Source: Saururus chinensis (Eukaryota; Streptophyta; Magnoliopsida; Piperales; Saururaceae). Taken from it: a stretch of 64,000 nt of DNA. A program made the position numbers and the translations under genes. The stretch is from NCBI GenBank assembly GCA_035235625.1, contig CP141144.1:46560014-46624013 (forward strand), in the 5' to 3' direction. Shown piece by piece: positions 23,617-34,428 of the stretch. Below the pieces are notes generated by a model. That model was not told the DNA's origin. It was given only the letters and a program-made list of their open reading frames with translations, and searched no databases. How positions within the stretch are numbered: position 1 is the first letter of the stretch; each line of letters begins with the position of its first letter.

Positions 23617-23955
23617 CAGTATTTTAAAAACCGGCCCAGGCATTGACCCAGATTGGTCACGGGGCCGGTTTAACTGGGTTCAACTACGGGTTGACCCGGA
23701 TTGACCTATTTTTCAATTATTATATTAAATATAAATATTTACACATAAAATTACTGCAGCTCAGTGGATAAAGTGCCTAATTTCGGTCTTCGGGCTTGGG
23801 TTCAAATCCTGGCTTGCTAACGATATTGTGTAGCCCAATGGGTAAGGAACTATGTTGGGTTTTGATGGCACGAGTTCAAATCTTAGTGGTGACAAAAAAA
23901 TTTTGTGCAGTATCTTAACCGGTCCACCCGGGCAGGGCCGGTTTTTAAAATAGTG
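23617..23955. mobile_element. hAT non-autonomous element carrying two tRNA-like heads, 339 bp
   Basis: The terminal repeats CAGTATTTTAAAAACCGG and CACTATTTTAAAAACCGG are flanked by an exact 8-bp duplication GTCTTAAC (23609-23616 and 23956-23963). Inside, two pol III promoter pairs follow each other: box A CAGCTCAGTGG (23757-23767) with box B GGTTCAAATCC (23799-23809), then box A TAGCCCAATGG (23831-23841) with a weaker box B AGTTCAAATCT (23873-23883). These look like tRNA or SINE heads picked up by the element. No complete tRNA cloverleaf was verified. Confidence 0.8.
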
Positions 23956-23963
23956 GTCTTAAC

Positions 23964-24999
23964 TCAGCCAAGCTCTACATGTTTTCCAATGTTGCTCAGC
24001 AAGCCGACTACGGAGATACCATGCCCTTGAATTTGGTTTCCGTGGTGTTACCCACTATACACGGTTCCTTCATGTTACGTTAGTTTCTTCTCTTACCCAC
24101 CATCTATTGACGTGACTTCTTGCATGTTACGTTAGTTTCTTCATGTTGATTTCGAGTACTAGCCTCTACCTTGCATCCTTCCACGTGTCTCATCTACAGT
24201 TCCAGACCAACTGTTCACAGTGGAGATATGGTGGGCCCGATGTTTGGAGTTTTAGGGCCATGTCAGGGATGAAGTGATATGCAAGCAAAGCGTGGTAGAA
24301 TGTTGTGAGCGTCCTAAGAGTCTATCATTAGGGCCTACGTACTAGTAGGATAGGTTTTAATTATGTCATTGTTTAATAAGGGCATTTACGTCAAGAAGTT
24401 AATTAGGGTTATTAATGATTTTTTTTAATTAAGTTAAGGGACCTTAGGCGGCTATTAGTGAGCCCACTAGTTTGTCTATTTAAGTGTAAAAGCTCTACCC
24501 TAGTTTGGATTATAGAATGAATTATTGAGTCTAATCCTCTTGTCTTCTTCCATGTCTCCCCCACCTTCTTGGTGGTCATGCTTCTCCCTCTCCCCTTTCC
24601 CGGCCATCTTGTGCTGCTCCCTTCCCGTTGCTGGGCTGCCAGGCCGTTGTGGACACCAGTCCACAACAAGCGTCCGATCCCTTATATTTTTTTCCTTTTT
24701 CTTTCTTCTCCTTTTCTTTCATCTCTCCTTTTCTCTTCTCTTTTCATTTTATCTTTCCCTTTTTTTTGGTGTTGACATCTTTCATGTTGCACCAATCGAG
24801 ACTCACTGCCCGTGACTAGGCCCCACACCCTATTCTATATGCACAAATATCAAAGTAAAATACAAAAAATAAATATGCCCAAACATCAAATTTTCCTGTT
24901 GAAAAATAATCAGAAAAAATGCAACAAAGAAACAAAAAAGTCAGGGCCATCACTGTTTTCCTCTATGACATAGGTCACAAATCTTAAGAACAATAGGTT
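23964..24999. other. Non-coding stretch, nothing recognised
   Basis: There is a CT/T-rich part at 24690-24770. Frames in it are low-complexity. No terminus, RNA gene or known domain was identified. Confidence 0.4.
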
Positions 25000-25440
25000 T
25001 TATACGAAGGTTTTCTTTTCCTTAGGCTTAATAATAATAGGAAGAACTATAGGCTTTTTGACACTCTCTTTGAACTTGATAAATGTAGTGGGGATAACCT
25101 TAATGTAGTGGGGATAACCTTGATTACTGCTTATGTGTAAGTCATATCCTCACCTTCTCTTATCCCTTTGGTTTACACTTATCATTGTGTCTAGACTCCC
25201 CCTACTCTTTGTAAACTCTTCTAACTTTTCTTTAGATGCCCTAAGCTCACCTTCAAGAGAACTAGTTTTGACCCTTTCCTTGTCTAACTCAACCCAGAGG
25301 TTTTGAGCCCCATTATCTAAAAACTATTTTAACTCTACTATTTCCAAAATAGATTTTGAAAGAGAATTAATTGTTAAATCCCTCTTCTTAATAATTTTCT
25401 CTAATTTCTTAGCCTATCTACCTCTTTTTTTATCAAGTAA
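25000..25440 (-). pseudogene. Copia gag coiled-coil relic
   Basis: On the minus strand a frame reads ...WVELDKERVKTSSLEGEL... then EEFTKSRGSLDTMISVNQR and, after a stop, GYD. This matches the coiled-coil plus 'FTKGxxxLDxLLxxQR...GLGY' region found between the capsid and zinc knuckle in many plant copia gag proteins. Several stops interrupt it, and no LTRs were found. A 20-bp direct duplication ('aatgtagtggggataacctt') lies at 25085-25124. Confidence 0.5.
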
Positions 25441-26979
25441 AAGAGGGAGGAAACTCTCTTTTATAAAATCAAGCGGGAAACAAAGTCATGAGAAAATTAA
25501 AAAGAAATTACAAACTCCATCTTTCAACAAGGAAAGGGAATTCACCAACAATCTTAGAGAGATAAGGATTATTAATTATATACATTCCAACTTGACTTTC
25601 ACATGGCATAAAAAAAGATCTCTTGTGAATTCTTTCATTTCTTAAGATGTGATTGTTCCTCTCTCTAGAGAAAATAGATTGTGCAATTCGTGAATTACTT
25701 TAGAAGCAATCCGAGATCAAGAATGAAGTAACTAAGGAAACAAATATGATCAAGGGCCTACTAAACTTGAATTACAAAAATGTCCACTCTAAGGCTTAAA
25801 TATAGAACTCATAATCCACTTAGAGTAACCACAAGAGAGAAAAATGTGCTGGGTTGTTTCAATATTTTCCTTACAAAGGATACATCTGTTAACAATATGA
25901 ATGCATTTAGCTTGAATTTTATCCAAAGTGAGAAGATGCCCATGTCGCATCATCCAACTAATAGAGGACTAATAAAGTATATAATGGTTAAACCAAACTA
26001 GAGAGGTCTATTTCAACTTTGGGAACATGTTTAAAAAGATCCTTGTAAGGTAGATTTTATAGAAAACTTACCTAAAGATTTTGACTTCCATACAATGACA
26101 TCAACATCATGAGAGAGAGTTGGAGTGTGATTTTCAATGCCTTGAAGAAGATGATCAGCTCTCAAGTATGTGTGGGGAGGCCATTTCCAATGCCCATTGA
26201 TCAAACAATTAGATATATACTCTCAAAAAGATGACTTTCTATTGATCTACCTTTTGTTATGACTTGCTTGAAGAGCTTCTCTTGCTCATCTTGAGCTCAT
26301 CTTTCATACCATCCAAGCTCAGATTCTACATTGTTTGGTCCTTAGGATCCATCTTCCTTAGAGCTATTTAGATCTACACTAACATGGAATATTGTGTAGT
26401 TATATGTGTCATCCTTTGGTTCATTGGAACTACTATTAGAGAAAGTGACTTGATAGACTTTGTCACTTTTCTTTTCTTGATTTTTATTTTTCCTTTCCTA
26501 AATTTTTTTAGGTACACACTAGAGCAACCGAAAATTTTTGGTAAAATGAGAGGGCAGATAGAAGTTTAAAAATGAAAATTTTAGTTGGGTTCTCACAAGA
26601 ACATACAATTTTTCATCACCCTATGTTGTCATTTAGGTCATTGTTATGAACTAAAGTTAGGTTGCACTCAAAACCCATACCCAACCTAGATGGAATCGAC
26701 TTGAGATTGACCTAGGTTGGGACTAGTCGGGTCCTACCCTAGTAAAAGGAAAAAATACCTAGGTATTTCTCTAGTCAAGTTGGGATTAACAAGTGAAAAA
26801 TCCAAGAACTGTCTTGACCGGTCCCAATATCTTAATTAATATATAAACCTTGTTTACTTGGTGGTATGAATTTTTGAAATTAGACATAGATAAAACTGGC
26901 TCACTATTATGTCAGTTTGATTGAGAATTACTACAATCAACCCGACTTAGATAAAATCTGAATTCCTATTTTAGTTTTG
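25441..26979. other. Non-coding stretch, possible further retroelement debris
   Basis: It may continue the gag relic, but no domain can be named. No structural RNA or terminal repeat is seen. Confidence 0.35.
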
Positions 26980-28020
26980 AGTTTTTAGATTCCTATATTT
27001 GAGTATGGTCCAAGAAACTTGATTCTTATACAAAAACTCACGTTCCTATCTATTAGACCCCTAGCCAATGAATAGGCTAAGGGGCAAACGAGTTTCAGCT
27101 TAACGTGCGGATAGCCAAGGGAAATTTGAGGAACAACAGTGTTGGAGCATTGGAAGACTCATATACAAGTTCTACTCAGAGTGGAGCATGATGGTGGGTT
27201 GGGCACCATCACCTAAGACAATTCTTAGGAAGGTCAAGACTCACAAACAACTCCTACACGAAGTAGGAGAGGCACTAGATATGGTTGGTTACTCATTCTC
27301 ATAACTCCTAGTGCAACTAGGAGTAACCTCAGAGGCCTAAGGCAAGTACGAAGCCCTAACAAAGAGTTATGCACAGGCCAGATTGCTCAAGATGGTTGAA
27401 TCTTAGTGGAAAAAGGACTCTTTGCGTGAAGTAAATATAGCCAAGACTCTTCCTAGGCAAATGACATACAGAATGAGGACTCCTAGCAAGAGTAGGAGTT
27501 TCGGGGAATGCAAGATAAGGCGGGACACTTGAAGGATGGCTCAGTTGGATTCCTAGTTGGGTTAGGATTCCTTAAAGATGGTCTTAGGTAGTTATATAGA
27601 CTGGTTTCTTATTCATAAGGGCACAGTGAAGTGGGATTCCAAATTTGTAACCAAAGGGGGGAGTGCACTCAGCCAAGGGGCTAGGCTTCCTGACCCTTCC
27701 TTATATAAGGGGCATCATGGCAACTTGGGGGATTCATTCGTGCATTTAGAGAACTCAAAAATTTTGTAAGGGCAGATTGAGAGCTTTGGAAATAGTTTCA
27801 GATGAATGTTGGGCAGTGAACACTTCATTGGCAACTTGGAGGAACTGGTGGGAGCGCACTCAGTCAAGGGGCAAACCATACTCAACATCTCAGTAAGGCT
27901 TGAGACATATCACAGCCAAGGGGTGGATTGGTCAGCGAAATAGCTGAGAGGGCATTTAATTTGGAAGCAAGGTCAGTGCCCTATTATTGTAAATTGTTGC
28001 GTTGAATAAATGTTTTGGAG
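26980..28020 (+). repeat. Possible LTR with promoter and poly(A) signal
   Basis: A TATA-like palindrome CCTTATATAAGG lies at 27699-27710 and an AATAAA at 28005-28010. About 300 bp separate them, the arrangement expected for an LTR U3-R-U5. Several 'ctcctag..aagagtaggag'-like short inverted words occur upstream, typical of gypsy LTR U3. Termini and target duplication were not found, so the extent is a guess. Confidence 0.3.
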
Positions 28021-28630
28021 GCAGTCTTCTTTTTTCTTTATTTTTTTCTTGACAAAGACTTAAATGAAATAAGATAATAGACTGCTAGTTGTGCTGGATA
28101 GCCAAGCCATCATGTGTATGAATGTTAGGCCCAGCTTTGCACTTGTAACAATTGGTTCTATTGCCAAGATACCTAAAAAAGGTGAAACCTTTATACTGAC
28201 TTGGCGAGGGAGTTAGTTGAAGGTGAAGCATTGAGACCTACTTAAAGGAGGTGAAATCTCTTGAAGGGGTTGGCTCTAGGGCTTGGCGAGTTAATAAAAC
28301 ATAGTTACTATTACATGCGCGTATGCTAGGGTCGGCCTTGCGTTCGTGACACTATGTATGGTCGGTCCTACAAAACCCAACCCGACCGGGCTGGACCCGA
28401 GATGCGGCCCAACCTAAAGTTGAGTTGCAAATAAAAGCTAGTCAGGAAGGCAACGTGCTTAAAAAGCTGGCGGAAGGAAAATCATTTCCGGGCGACTGGC
28501 AAGTAACTAAATAAGCTGATCACCCTTCCGAACCGATCGAAGACATTTGACTGAGGACCTGTTTGGGACATAGATCGGACTTCGGAGGAAGACGATCAGA
28601 GCCCCCCTCCTCCACAAAAAAAGGCAAATA
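28021..28630. other. Upstream region of the NLR gene
   Basis: This is the interval between the LTR-like sequence and the NLR start. A GC-rich 'aacccgaccgggctgg' block at 28380-28400 resembles hAT-type ends but has no partner. No clear TATA box can be singled out. The bases before the start codon (GGCAAATAATGGCG) give a favourable plant initiation context with G at +4. Confidence 0.35.
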
Positions 28631-31336
28631 ATGGCGGAGACGGCCGTGAACATTCTGATCGAGCAGCTGGCCGCTCTGGTCATCGAAGAGGCCAAACTGC
28701 TGAGTGGGGCAAAAGCAGGAGTGGATGCAATTCGACGTGATCTGGAGATGATTCGTGCCTTCCTTGTGGATGCCGACCGGAAACAACAAGAGCATGAGGC
28801 TGTAAAGGAGTGGGTGAAGCAGGTCCGGGATACCGCCTACGACATCGAAGATACCCTCGACGACTTCTTCTACAGCATGGATCGGCCAAGCGGCCCCGGG
28901 CTGGCCGGGTTCCTCCGCAAGAAAACTCGCATCTTGAGGCGGCCATGGTCCCTCCACAAGGTGGCCAGGAAAGTCAATGACCTCCGCAACTGGATCAGGG
29001 ACATATCAGCGAGAAAAGGCGAATTTGCACTTGTTGAGGCAGGGACATCTAGTGCTACAGCGAACTTCGATGATGTCTCTAGGCTGGCGGCACAATTCGT
29101 TGAGGAGTCGCAGGTCGTTGGCATTGATCAACCACGAGCGGAGCTGATCGATAGACTGGTGGTGCAGAAATGGAAGTATGCGGTGGTTGCTGTTGCTGGG
29201 ATGGGGGGAGTCGGCAAGTCAACTCTCGTCCGCAAGGTCTACGAGCACCCCAGAGTGAAGAATCGCTTCTTCTGCAATGCTTGGGTCACAGTGTCCCAGA
29301 CATTTGTGCCAGAAGATGTCCTCAAGAACATGATCATGCAGCTGGTGAAGGGGACACTTGCTGAGGAGCTGAATGGCATGACTTTTGTTCAGCTAGTTGA
29401 GACCCTGAGGGACTTTCTCTCGGAGAAGAGGTATGTAATTGTACTTGATGATGTTTGGTCTGTTGATGCCTGGGACAAGATTAAGTGCGCATTTCCAGAA
29501 AATGAATTCGGAAGTAGGGTTATGGTCACGACCCGCAATGCCGACGTTGCGGCCAATTGTTCTAAGCATAATGAGAATGTTCATATGCATAAGAAGAATG
29601 CTTATACACTAGAGCCCCTGCCTGAGAATGAGGCTTGGAGCCTCTTTTGCAAAAAAGTATTTGGGGCTCAGTCTGAAAATAAATGCCCTGATTACTTAGA
29701 ACCAACTGCCCGCAACATCATGAGGGTATGTGGCGGGTTGCCTTTGGCAATTATTACCATTGGGGGTGTGTTGAGTAAAAGACAGGCTCTGGCCGAGTGG
29801 GAAGCCATTTACCGTTCCATTGGGGCAGAGTTTGAAACCAATACTAGTCTTCAGAACATGACTAAAATTCTCTGGCTTAGTTACCATGATCTACCACCAC
29901 ACCTCAAGCCTTGTTTTTTGTATTTTGGTATTTTCCCTGATGACTACATCATTAAAACATCCGAGATGATCCGGCTGTGGATTGCCGAGGGTTTCATCAA
30001 ACCAGTGCAAAACAAGAGTTATGAGGATGTTTCAAGGAGCTACCTTCATGAACTTGTTCAGCGAAGTTTAGTTCAAGCATCTGAATTGGACTACTTCGGG
30101 AGAGTGCGTAGATGCCGAGTCCACGACTGTTTGTATGAAATAATACTTTCAAAATCTAGGGAACAAAATTTTCATTTGTCTCGGGCACGAGGTGGCTCCG
30201 ACTTGCCAGATAATGTTCGGCGATTTGTTCACAACAGCGGCCTGAGTGTGCCACAGACACCTAACTTTTTACATCTTCGTTCTCTGCTCTTGTTGGGAGC
30301 AGATGGGATTCCCCTTCTTTCTACCTTCAAGTCCTTGAAGGTGTTGCATCTAAAATGTGGATGGTTAGACTCATTTCCAGTTGAGATTCTTGATTTGTTC
30401 CATCTCCGATATTTATATTTGGGGGATAGTTCTTACATTCGCAATCTACCAAAGGGCATCAAAAAGCTTCAAAACCTACAAACTTTGTGCCTGAAAGGGA
30501 CTCGAATCTCATCCCTGCCCAACGAAATCCTTGAGCCAAAAAACCTGCGCCATATAATGATGTGCTCTGGTATCTTTGGAGTAAAGTTCCCGGAAAAGCT
30601 TGGAAATTTAACATCCTTGCAGACGCTAGCGGATATGGATATCACAGAAGGTGCTGATCAGCTGAATGAATTAAGTAAATTGACCCAGCTGAAGAAGCTT
30701 CGTATTGAAAGAGTGAGTGCAAGTGATGGGGATGCCCTATGTGCATCCATTAACAACATGAGCCAGCTCCGATCTCTATACATGTATCCAGGAAGTGACT
30801 TGGAGCTTCTTAATGCGGAAAATCTATCAGTTAACTCCCCCTTTTTGAGGAGCATCAATTTGAGAGGGAAACTGACGAGGTTGCCAAAGTTCATTTTGTC
30901 CCTCAATTCCCTTGAAAAGCTCAGGCTCAATTCCTCCAAACTGAAAACTGACCCTTTTAGAGTACTTGAGAATTTGTCAAATTTAGTTGAACTTTATTTG
31001 TACAATAATGCATATGAAGTAGAAGAACTAAACTCCAAAAGTGGAGGTTTCCAAAAGCTCAAGAAATTATGCATCCAAAAGCATCGGGCTTTGCGACGTT
31101 TGGTGATAGATCAAGGAGCTATGCCCCACCTTGAGTTCTTAGGATTTATTGATTGTGGAAGACTAGAAAGTGTTCCTTCTGGGATTGAACATCTGAAAAA
31201 CCTCAAAGAGCTTGCCCTGGAGTTCCTTCCTGAAGAGTGTATGGACAGAGTAAAGAGGAATGAAGGTGAAGACTGGAACAAAGTGAAGCACATTCCAATT
31301 GTTAGAAAAGCTTATCAAGAGAATCGAAGAATTTAA
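28631..31336 (+). CDS. CC-NB-ARC-LRR immune receptor (RPM1-like NLR), 901 aa, single exon
   Basis: This is an intracellular immune receptor of the coiled-coil NLR class, which senses pathogen effectors or their effects on host proteins and triggers defence. An Rx-type coiled coil spans about residues 1-150, with DIEDTLDDFF (71-80) in place of the EDVID motif. The NB-ARC follows: P-loop GMGGVGKST (190-198), kinase-2 VIVLDDVW (269-276), RNBS-B GSRVMVTTRN (294-303), CGGLPLAI (367-374) and CFLYFGIFPDDY (428-439). The MHD motif is VHD (497-499), with His and Asp kept. About a dozen irregular LRRs run from about 530 to 880. The length is usual for RPM1-type proteins and the frame is open throughout without introns. 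It stands alone, with no sensor/helper partner within the window. Its symbol cannot be assigned without orthology. Confidence 0.95.
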   Translation: MAETAVNILIEQLAALVIEEAKLLSGAKAGVDAIRRDLEMIRAFLVDADRKQQEHEAVKEWVKQVRDTAYDIEDTLDDFFYSMDRPSGPGLAGFLRKKTRILRRPWSLHKVARKVNDLRNWIRDISARKGEFALVEAGTSSATANFDDVSRLAAQFVEESQVVGIDQPRAELIDRLVVQKWKYAVVAVAGMGGVGKSTLVRKVYEHPRVKNRFFCNAWVTVSQTFVPEDVLKNMIMQLVKGTLAEELNGMTFVQLVETLRDFLSEKRYVIVLDDVWSVDAWDKIKCAFPENEFGSRVMVTTRNADVAANCSKHNENVHMHKKNAYTLEPLPENEAWSLFCKKVFGAQSENKCPDYLEPTARNIMRVCGGLPLAIITIGGVLSKRQALAEWEAIYRSIGAEFETNTSLQNMTKILWLSYHDLPPHLKPCFLYFGIFPDDYIIKTSEMIRLWIAEGFIKPVQNKSYEDVSRSYLHELVQRSLVQASELDYFGRVRRCRVHDCLYEIILSKSREQNFHLSRARGGSDLPDNVRRFVHNSGLSVPQTPNFLHLRSLLLLGADGIPLLSTFKSLKVLHLKCGWLDSFPVEILDLFHLRYLYLGDSSYIRNLPKGIKKLQNLQTLCLKGTRISSLPNEILEPKNLRHIMMCSGIFGVKFPEKLGNLTSLQTLADMDITEGADQLNELSKLTQLKKLRIERVSASDGDALCASINNMSQLRSLYMYPGSDLELLNAENLSVNSPFLRSINLRGKLTRLPKFILSLNSLEKLRLNSSKLKTDPFRVLENLSNLVELYLYNNAYEVEELNSKSGGFQKLKKLCIQKHRALRRLVIDQGAMPHLEFLGFIDCGRLESVPSGIEHLKNLKELALEFLPEECMDRVKRNEGEDWNKVKHIPIVRKAYQENRRI

Positions 31337-33009
31337 ATCGACCTTGAGGAAGAAGAGTGGCGCTCACCAGATCTCTAGATCTTTATAGTCTACAATACTG
31401 GTATGTACATCGATGCCTTCCTATTTATCCTTACCTTTTTCTCTATACCAACTTCCTTTTTGCCCTTTCACTGGTTCTCTGTTTTGGCATGCTAATAAAA
31501 TTAAGTAGAAGTCTCTGCTCGTTGAAGTTCAAACAGAGAATTTCTAAGACGCATTCAACTTTCTGTCTGTTAACTGTTCTGAAAGTGGGTAGCAATAAGC
31601 AAATTTTCCAAATTAGTCTCCTTGTGAGCACAAAAAAATCATGGGAGATGATTTCGGATGTTGTCTTACTGGTGTTACACTAAGGTGACTTGGATTTTGG
31701 CTACTTGTCTTTGCAGATATTGATTTGGAAGGTTCTTTTGATTGTAACAAAAAGTAGAACTTCACTGAACATCGTGTGTTTGAGCTCAACCATGCATTCT
31801 TCAGTATGGTTCCAGAATTCTAAATTCTTAATCTTGTAATCTTCATAGTATTGTATGAAATATTTTGTGACCTGACTCATTTCCTTTTTGGAAGATTTGC
31901 AACATTCCATAAAAAATTCCTACTGAGTTTTCATGCGTTTTATGATTTTGTACTATGAGTTTCCAGCATAAAATTAAAGTAACAAGACCGGAGTAGTTAG
32001 CGAGGTAAGCTATTTCAAATTTTTTGCACAAAAAATTGGTTTCCAGCTTGGGGTCAAAAGGGCTGGAACTTCGGAATTTCAAAACCTTCCTGGAGCTGCA
32101 ACTCTTTGGGAAGTGGGCCGTCATACCATGACCTGCTAGCCCTTCTTTCGATTCAACCTAGAAACCTCTTCCAAATGCCTACACTCGTAACTTTGGAACT
32201 CTTTAATAAGTCAATCCAACGTTTTAAAGTTCGGATTGCCTGGCCGGTTCGACCGGGTTTAATATGGCCCGATAAAACGTCCGAGCCTGAGTTTATTTGG
32301 ATTTTCCGAGGCAGTTAACTTAGGTAGGCCCATTTAGCCCGATCAATTGAACCAGTAACCGGGACAATTGGGCTGATCAAGGTTTTAAAAAATAATTTTT
32401 TTCCATATTACTTGCCTAAGATACAAATATTCTATATTCTTTAGTTTTGTAAAAAATATTCCGTAGAACCTGGGTTTACATAATATTTGAAAAAAAAAAG
32501 ACTAAAATATCATTTTAATAAGGTTTGGGTTAAAAATCGTATAAACTAGTTGTGACGAAGCATAAACAAAGAGGAGATCGGAGCTCAGAGACGATTTGTA
32601 ATTTTTGCTCGGTAGTTTTTATCAACAATAAATTCTAATTTTTATTCGGCGATTGTCGGCTTCCCTCACTTTATCGGCGATTGTTCTTCTCTAATTTTTG
32701 TCCAAAAATTTATAACCACATAAACTATTTATCATTACAAAAGGAGATGAAGATGATACTGCAACTCAAAAATTAATCTTGAGGGATTATCCAAAGAGAA
32801 CGTGACTATATAAGAATGGAGAAAGATGTAGATGCCAAGGAAAGACATTGTAGCATAACTATAATAGCCTCCTACCCTATTGTGCAAAGAGGGACTTTAG
32901 TATGATTTTTTATATGTAGGTTTTATTATGTAGAACATCTTATATAAGCATGTATACGATCTCAGAGGTTTTTATCCATAACTTGATGAACAATTATATA
33001 AATAATAAA
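31337..33009. other. Downstream region of the NLR; no gene
   Basis: The first few hundred bases are likely the 3'UTR of the NLR. A block at 32225-32390 rich in 'ccggttcgaccggg' words and ending 'ggttttaaaaaataa' resembles a decayed hAT-type element, but its ends and duplication could not be fixed. Confidence 0.35.
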
Positions 33010-33680
33010 TATTGGTGAATATCGTGTTATCAATAATACTCTATGGTTGCATACCGTGTTATTGCTAATGCGCTATGGTTGCATATTGTGTTATCGATAA
33101 TACACTATAGCAAATATCGTATTATCGTATATGTGATATAGAGGAAAATAAATAACATTATCTTGTTAGCATATTGTGTTATCGATAACACGTTATGACG
33201 AATATCGTGTTATTGATAATACGCTATGACGAATATTATATTATAGTATATGCGATATAGAGGAAAATAAATAACACGTCTTGTTAGCATATCGTGTTAT
33301 CGATAACACGCTTTTGCGAATCTCATGTTCTTGATAATACGCTATAGCAAATATCATGTTATCGATAACACGCTTTGGCGAATATTGTATTATCGTATAT
33401 ACAATATAGAGGATATCATAACATATTGTATTATCAATAGCACGCATTGTTAGCATATTGTGTTATCAATAATATGCTATGGTGGCATATCGTGCTATCG
33501 ATAATATGCTATGGTGGCATATCGTGCTATTGATAATACGTTATACCGAATATCGTGTTATTGTATATGCGATATAGAAAATATCATATTATGAGTTGTT
33601 GGCTTAAAGAATACATATTGTATTATAAAAAATATGTTTTATTGACATATCGAGTTGTCATATATGCGATATGGATTAAG
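33010..33680. repeat. AT-rich minisatellite with self-complementary units
   Basis: Units of about 30-37 bp built on 'atatcgtgttatcgataa' and 'acgctatggcgaat' repeat about 15 times. They are interspersed with a longer unit containing 'gtatatgcgatatagagga' (near 33130, 33247, 33395 and 33563). The core CGTGTTATCGATAACACG (33293-33310) is a perfect 18-bp palindrome, with near-perfect versions elsewhere. The array has no coding function. Confidence 0.85.
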
Positions 33681-34428
33681 TGTTGGACACAAGCCATGTA
33701 GAGCGTGAAATTTTTGGTTCGTTTAATGGGAGCTATCATCTCGTTCTCGCATTCTCGGAAGTCTCGCAAGTCATGCAAAGTTAATGTACTTTACCCGATT
33801 TCATTTGGATTTGTTGTACTCCTAAAAATCTTTTTTTTTTCAGCATTCAATCCCTATTTGGCGCAAGTCTCTAGAGTCCTTCAATCTTTTCTAAACGCAA
33901 CCTAGTTTTTCAAATTACCAAAAAATTGTGTTTATTGCAATTCAGTAAGCACTAAAGTGGCTTCCTTTGATGCCCCCTTTTGAGCCAGTTTTTGGATTGA
34001 AACTGAGTGGTGGCTTTGTTTTGGTTTGTTCTCTGGAACACATAATTGAAAATGAGAAATTTTTTACTTTCTATCGATCATCTTTAAGTGGGTGATTTAT
34101 TTTTTGTATGTTGAGTATTTTGATTTTGCGCATACAAATTTATGCTATCGTCAGTAATTTTTCACCAATAATGAGATACGAGCTTGGGTGTAGGTATATG
34201 TTTGACCTAAGGGTATATTTGTCCTAAATCAGGTCATATGGGATTAAGTGTTAAAATCCAATAAATATAGAATATTTGTATATCAAGTCAGGTAATATGG
34301 AAAAAACTCTTTAAAAAAATAAAACCTTTTGAGGCCGAAAAAGAGAGAGGAAAAGGGGGAAGGCCGGGCCGCCGTGGTCTATGCTTCTTTCTTACATGTT
34401 ACAACAATATTTCTAGCCCCCTTGCCTC
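33681..34428. other. Non-coding stretch
   Basis: AT-rich sequence without a recognised family, up to the start of the TMK-like coding relic. Confidence 0.4.

Noticed and set aside
23754-23890. Functional tRNA genes
   Set aside because: A- and B-box words are present, but no credible acceptor stem or anticodon loop could be read for either unit. They are treated as tRNA-derived heads in a transposon.
28520-29887. Several minus-strand frames of 60-145 codons
   Set aside because: Shadows of the NLR coding frame.
32225-32390. Further hAT element with CCGGTT-type ends
   Set aside because: The ends resemble those at 23617-23955, but neither a target duplication nor matching termini could be fixed.
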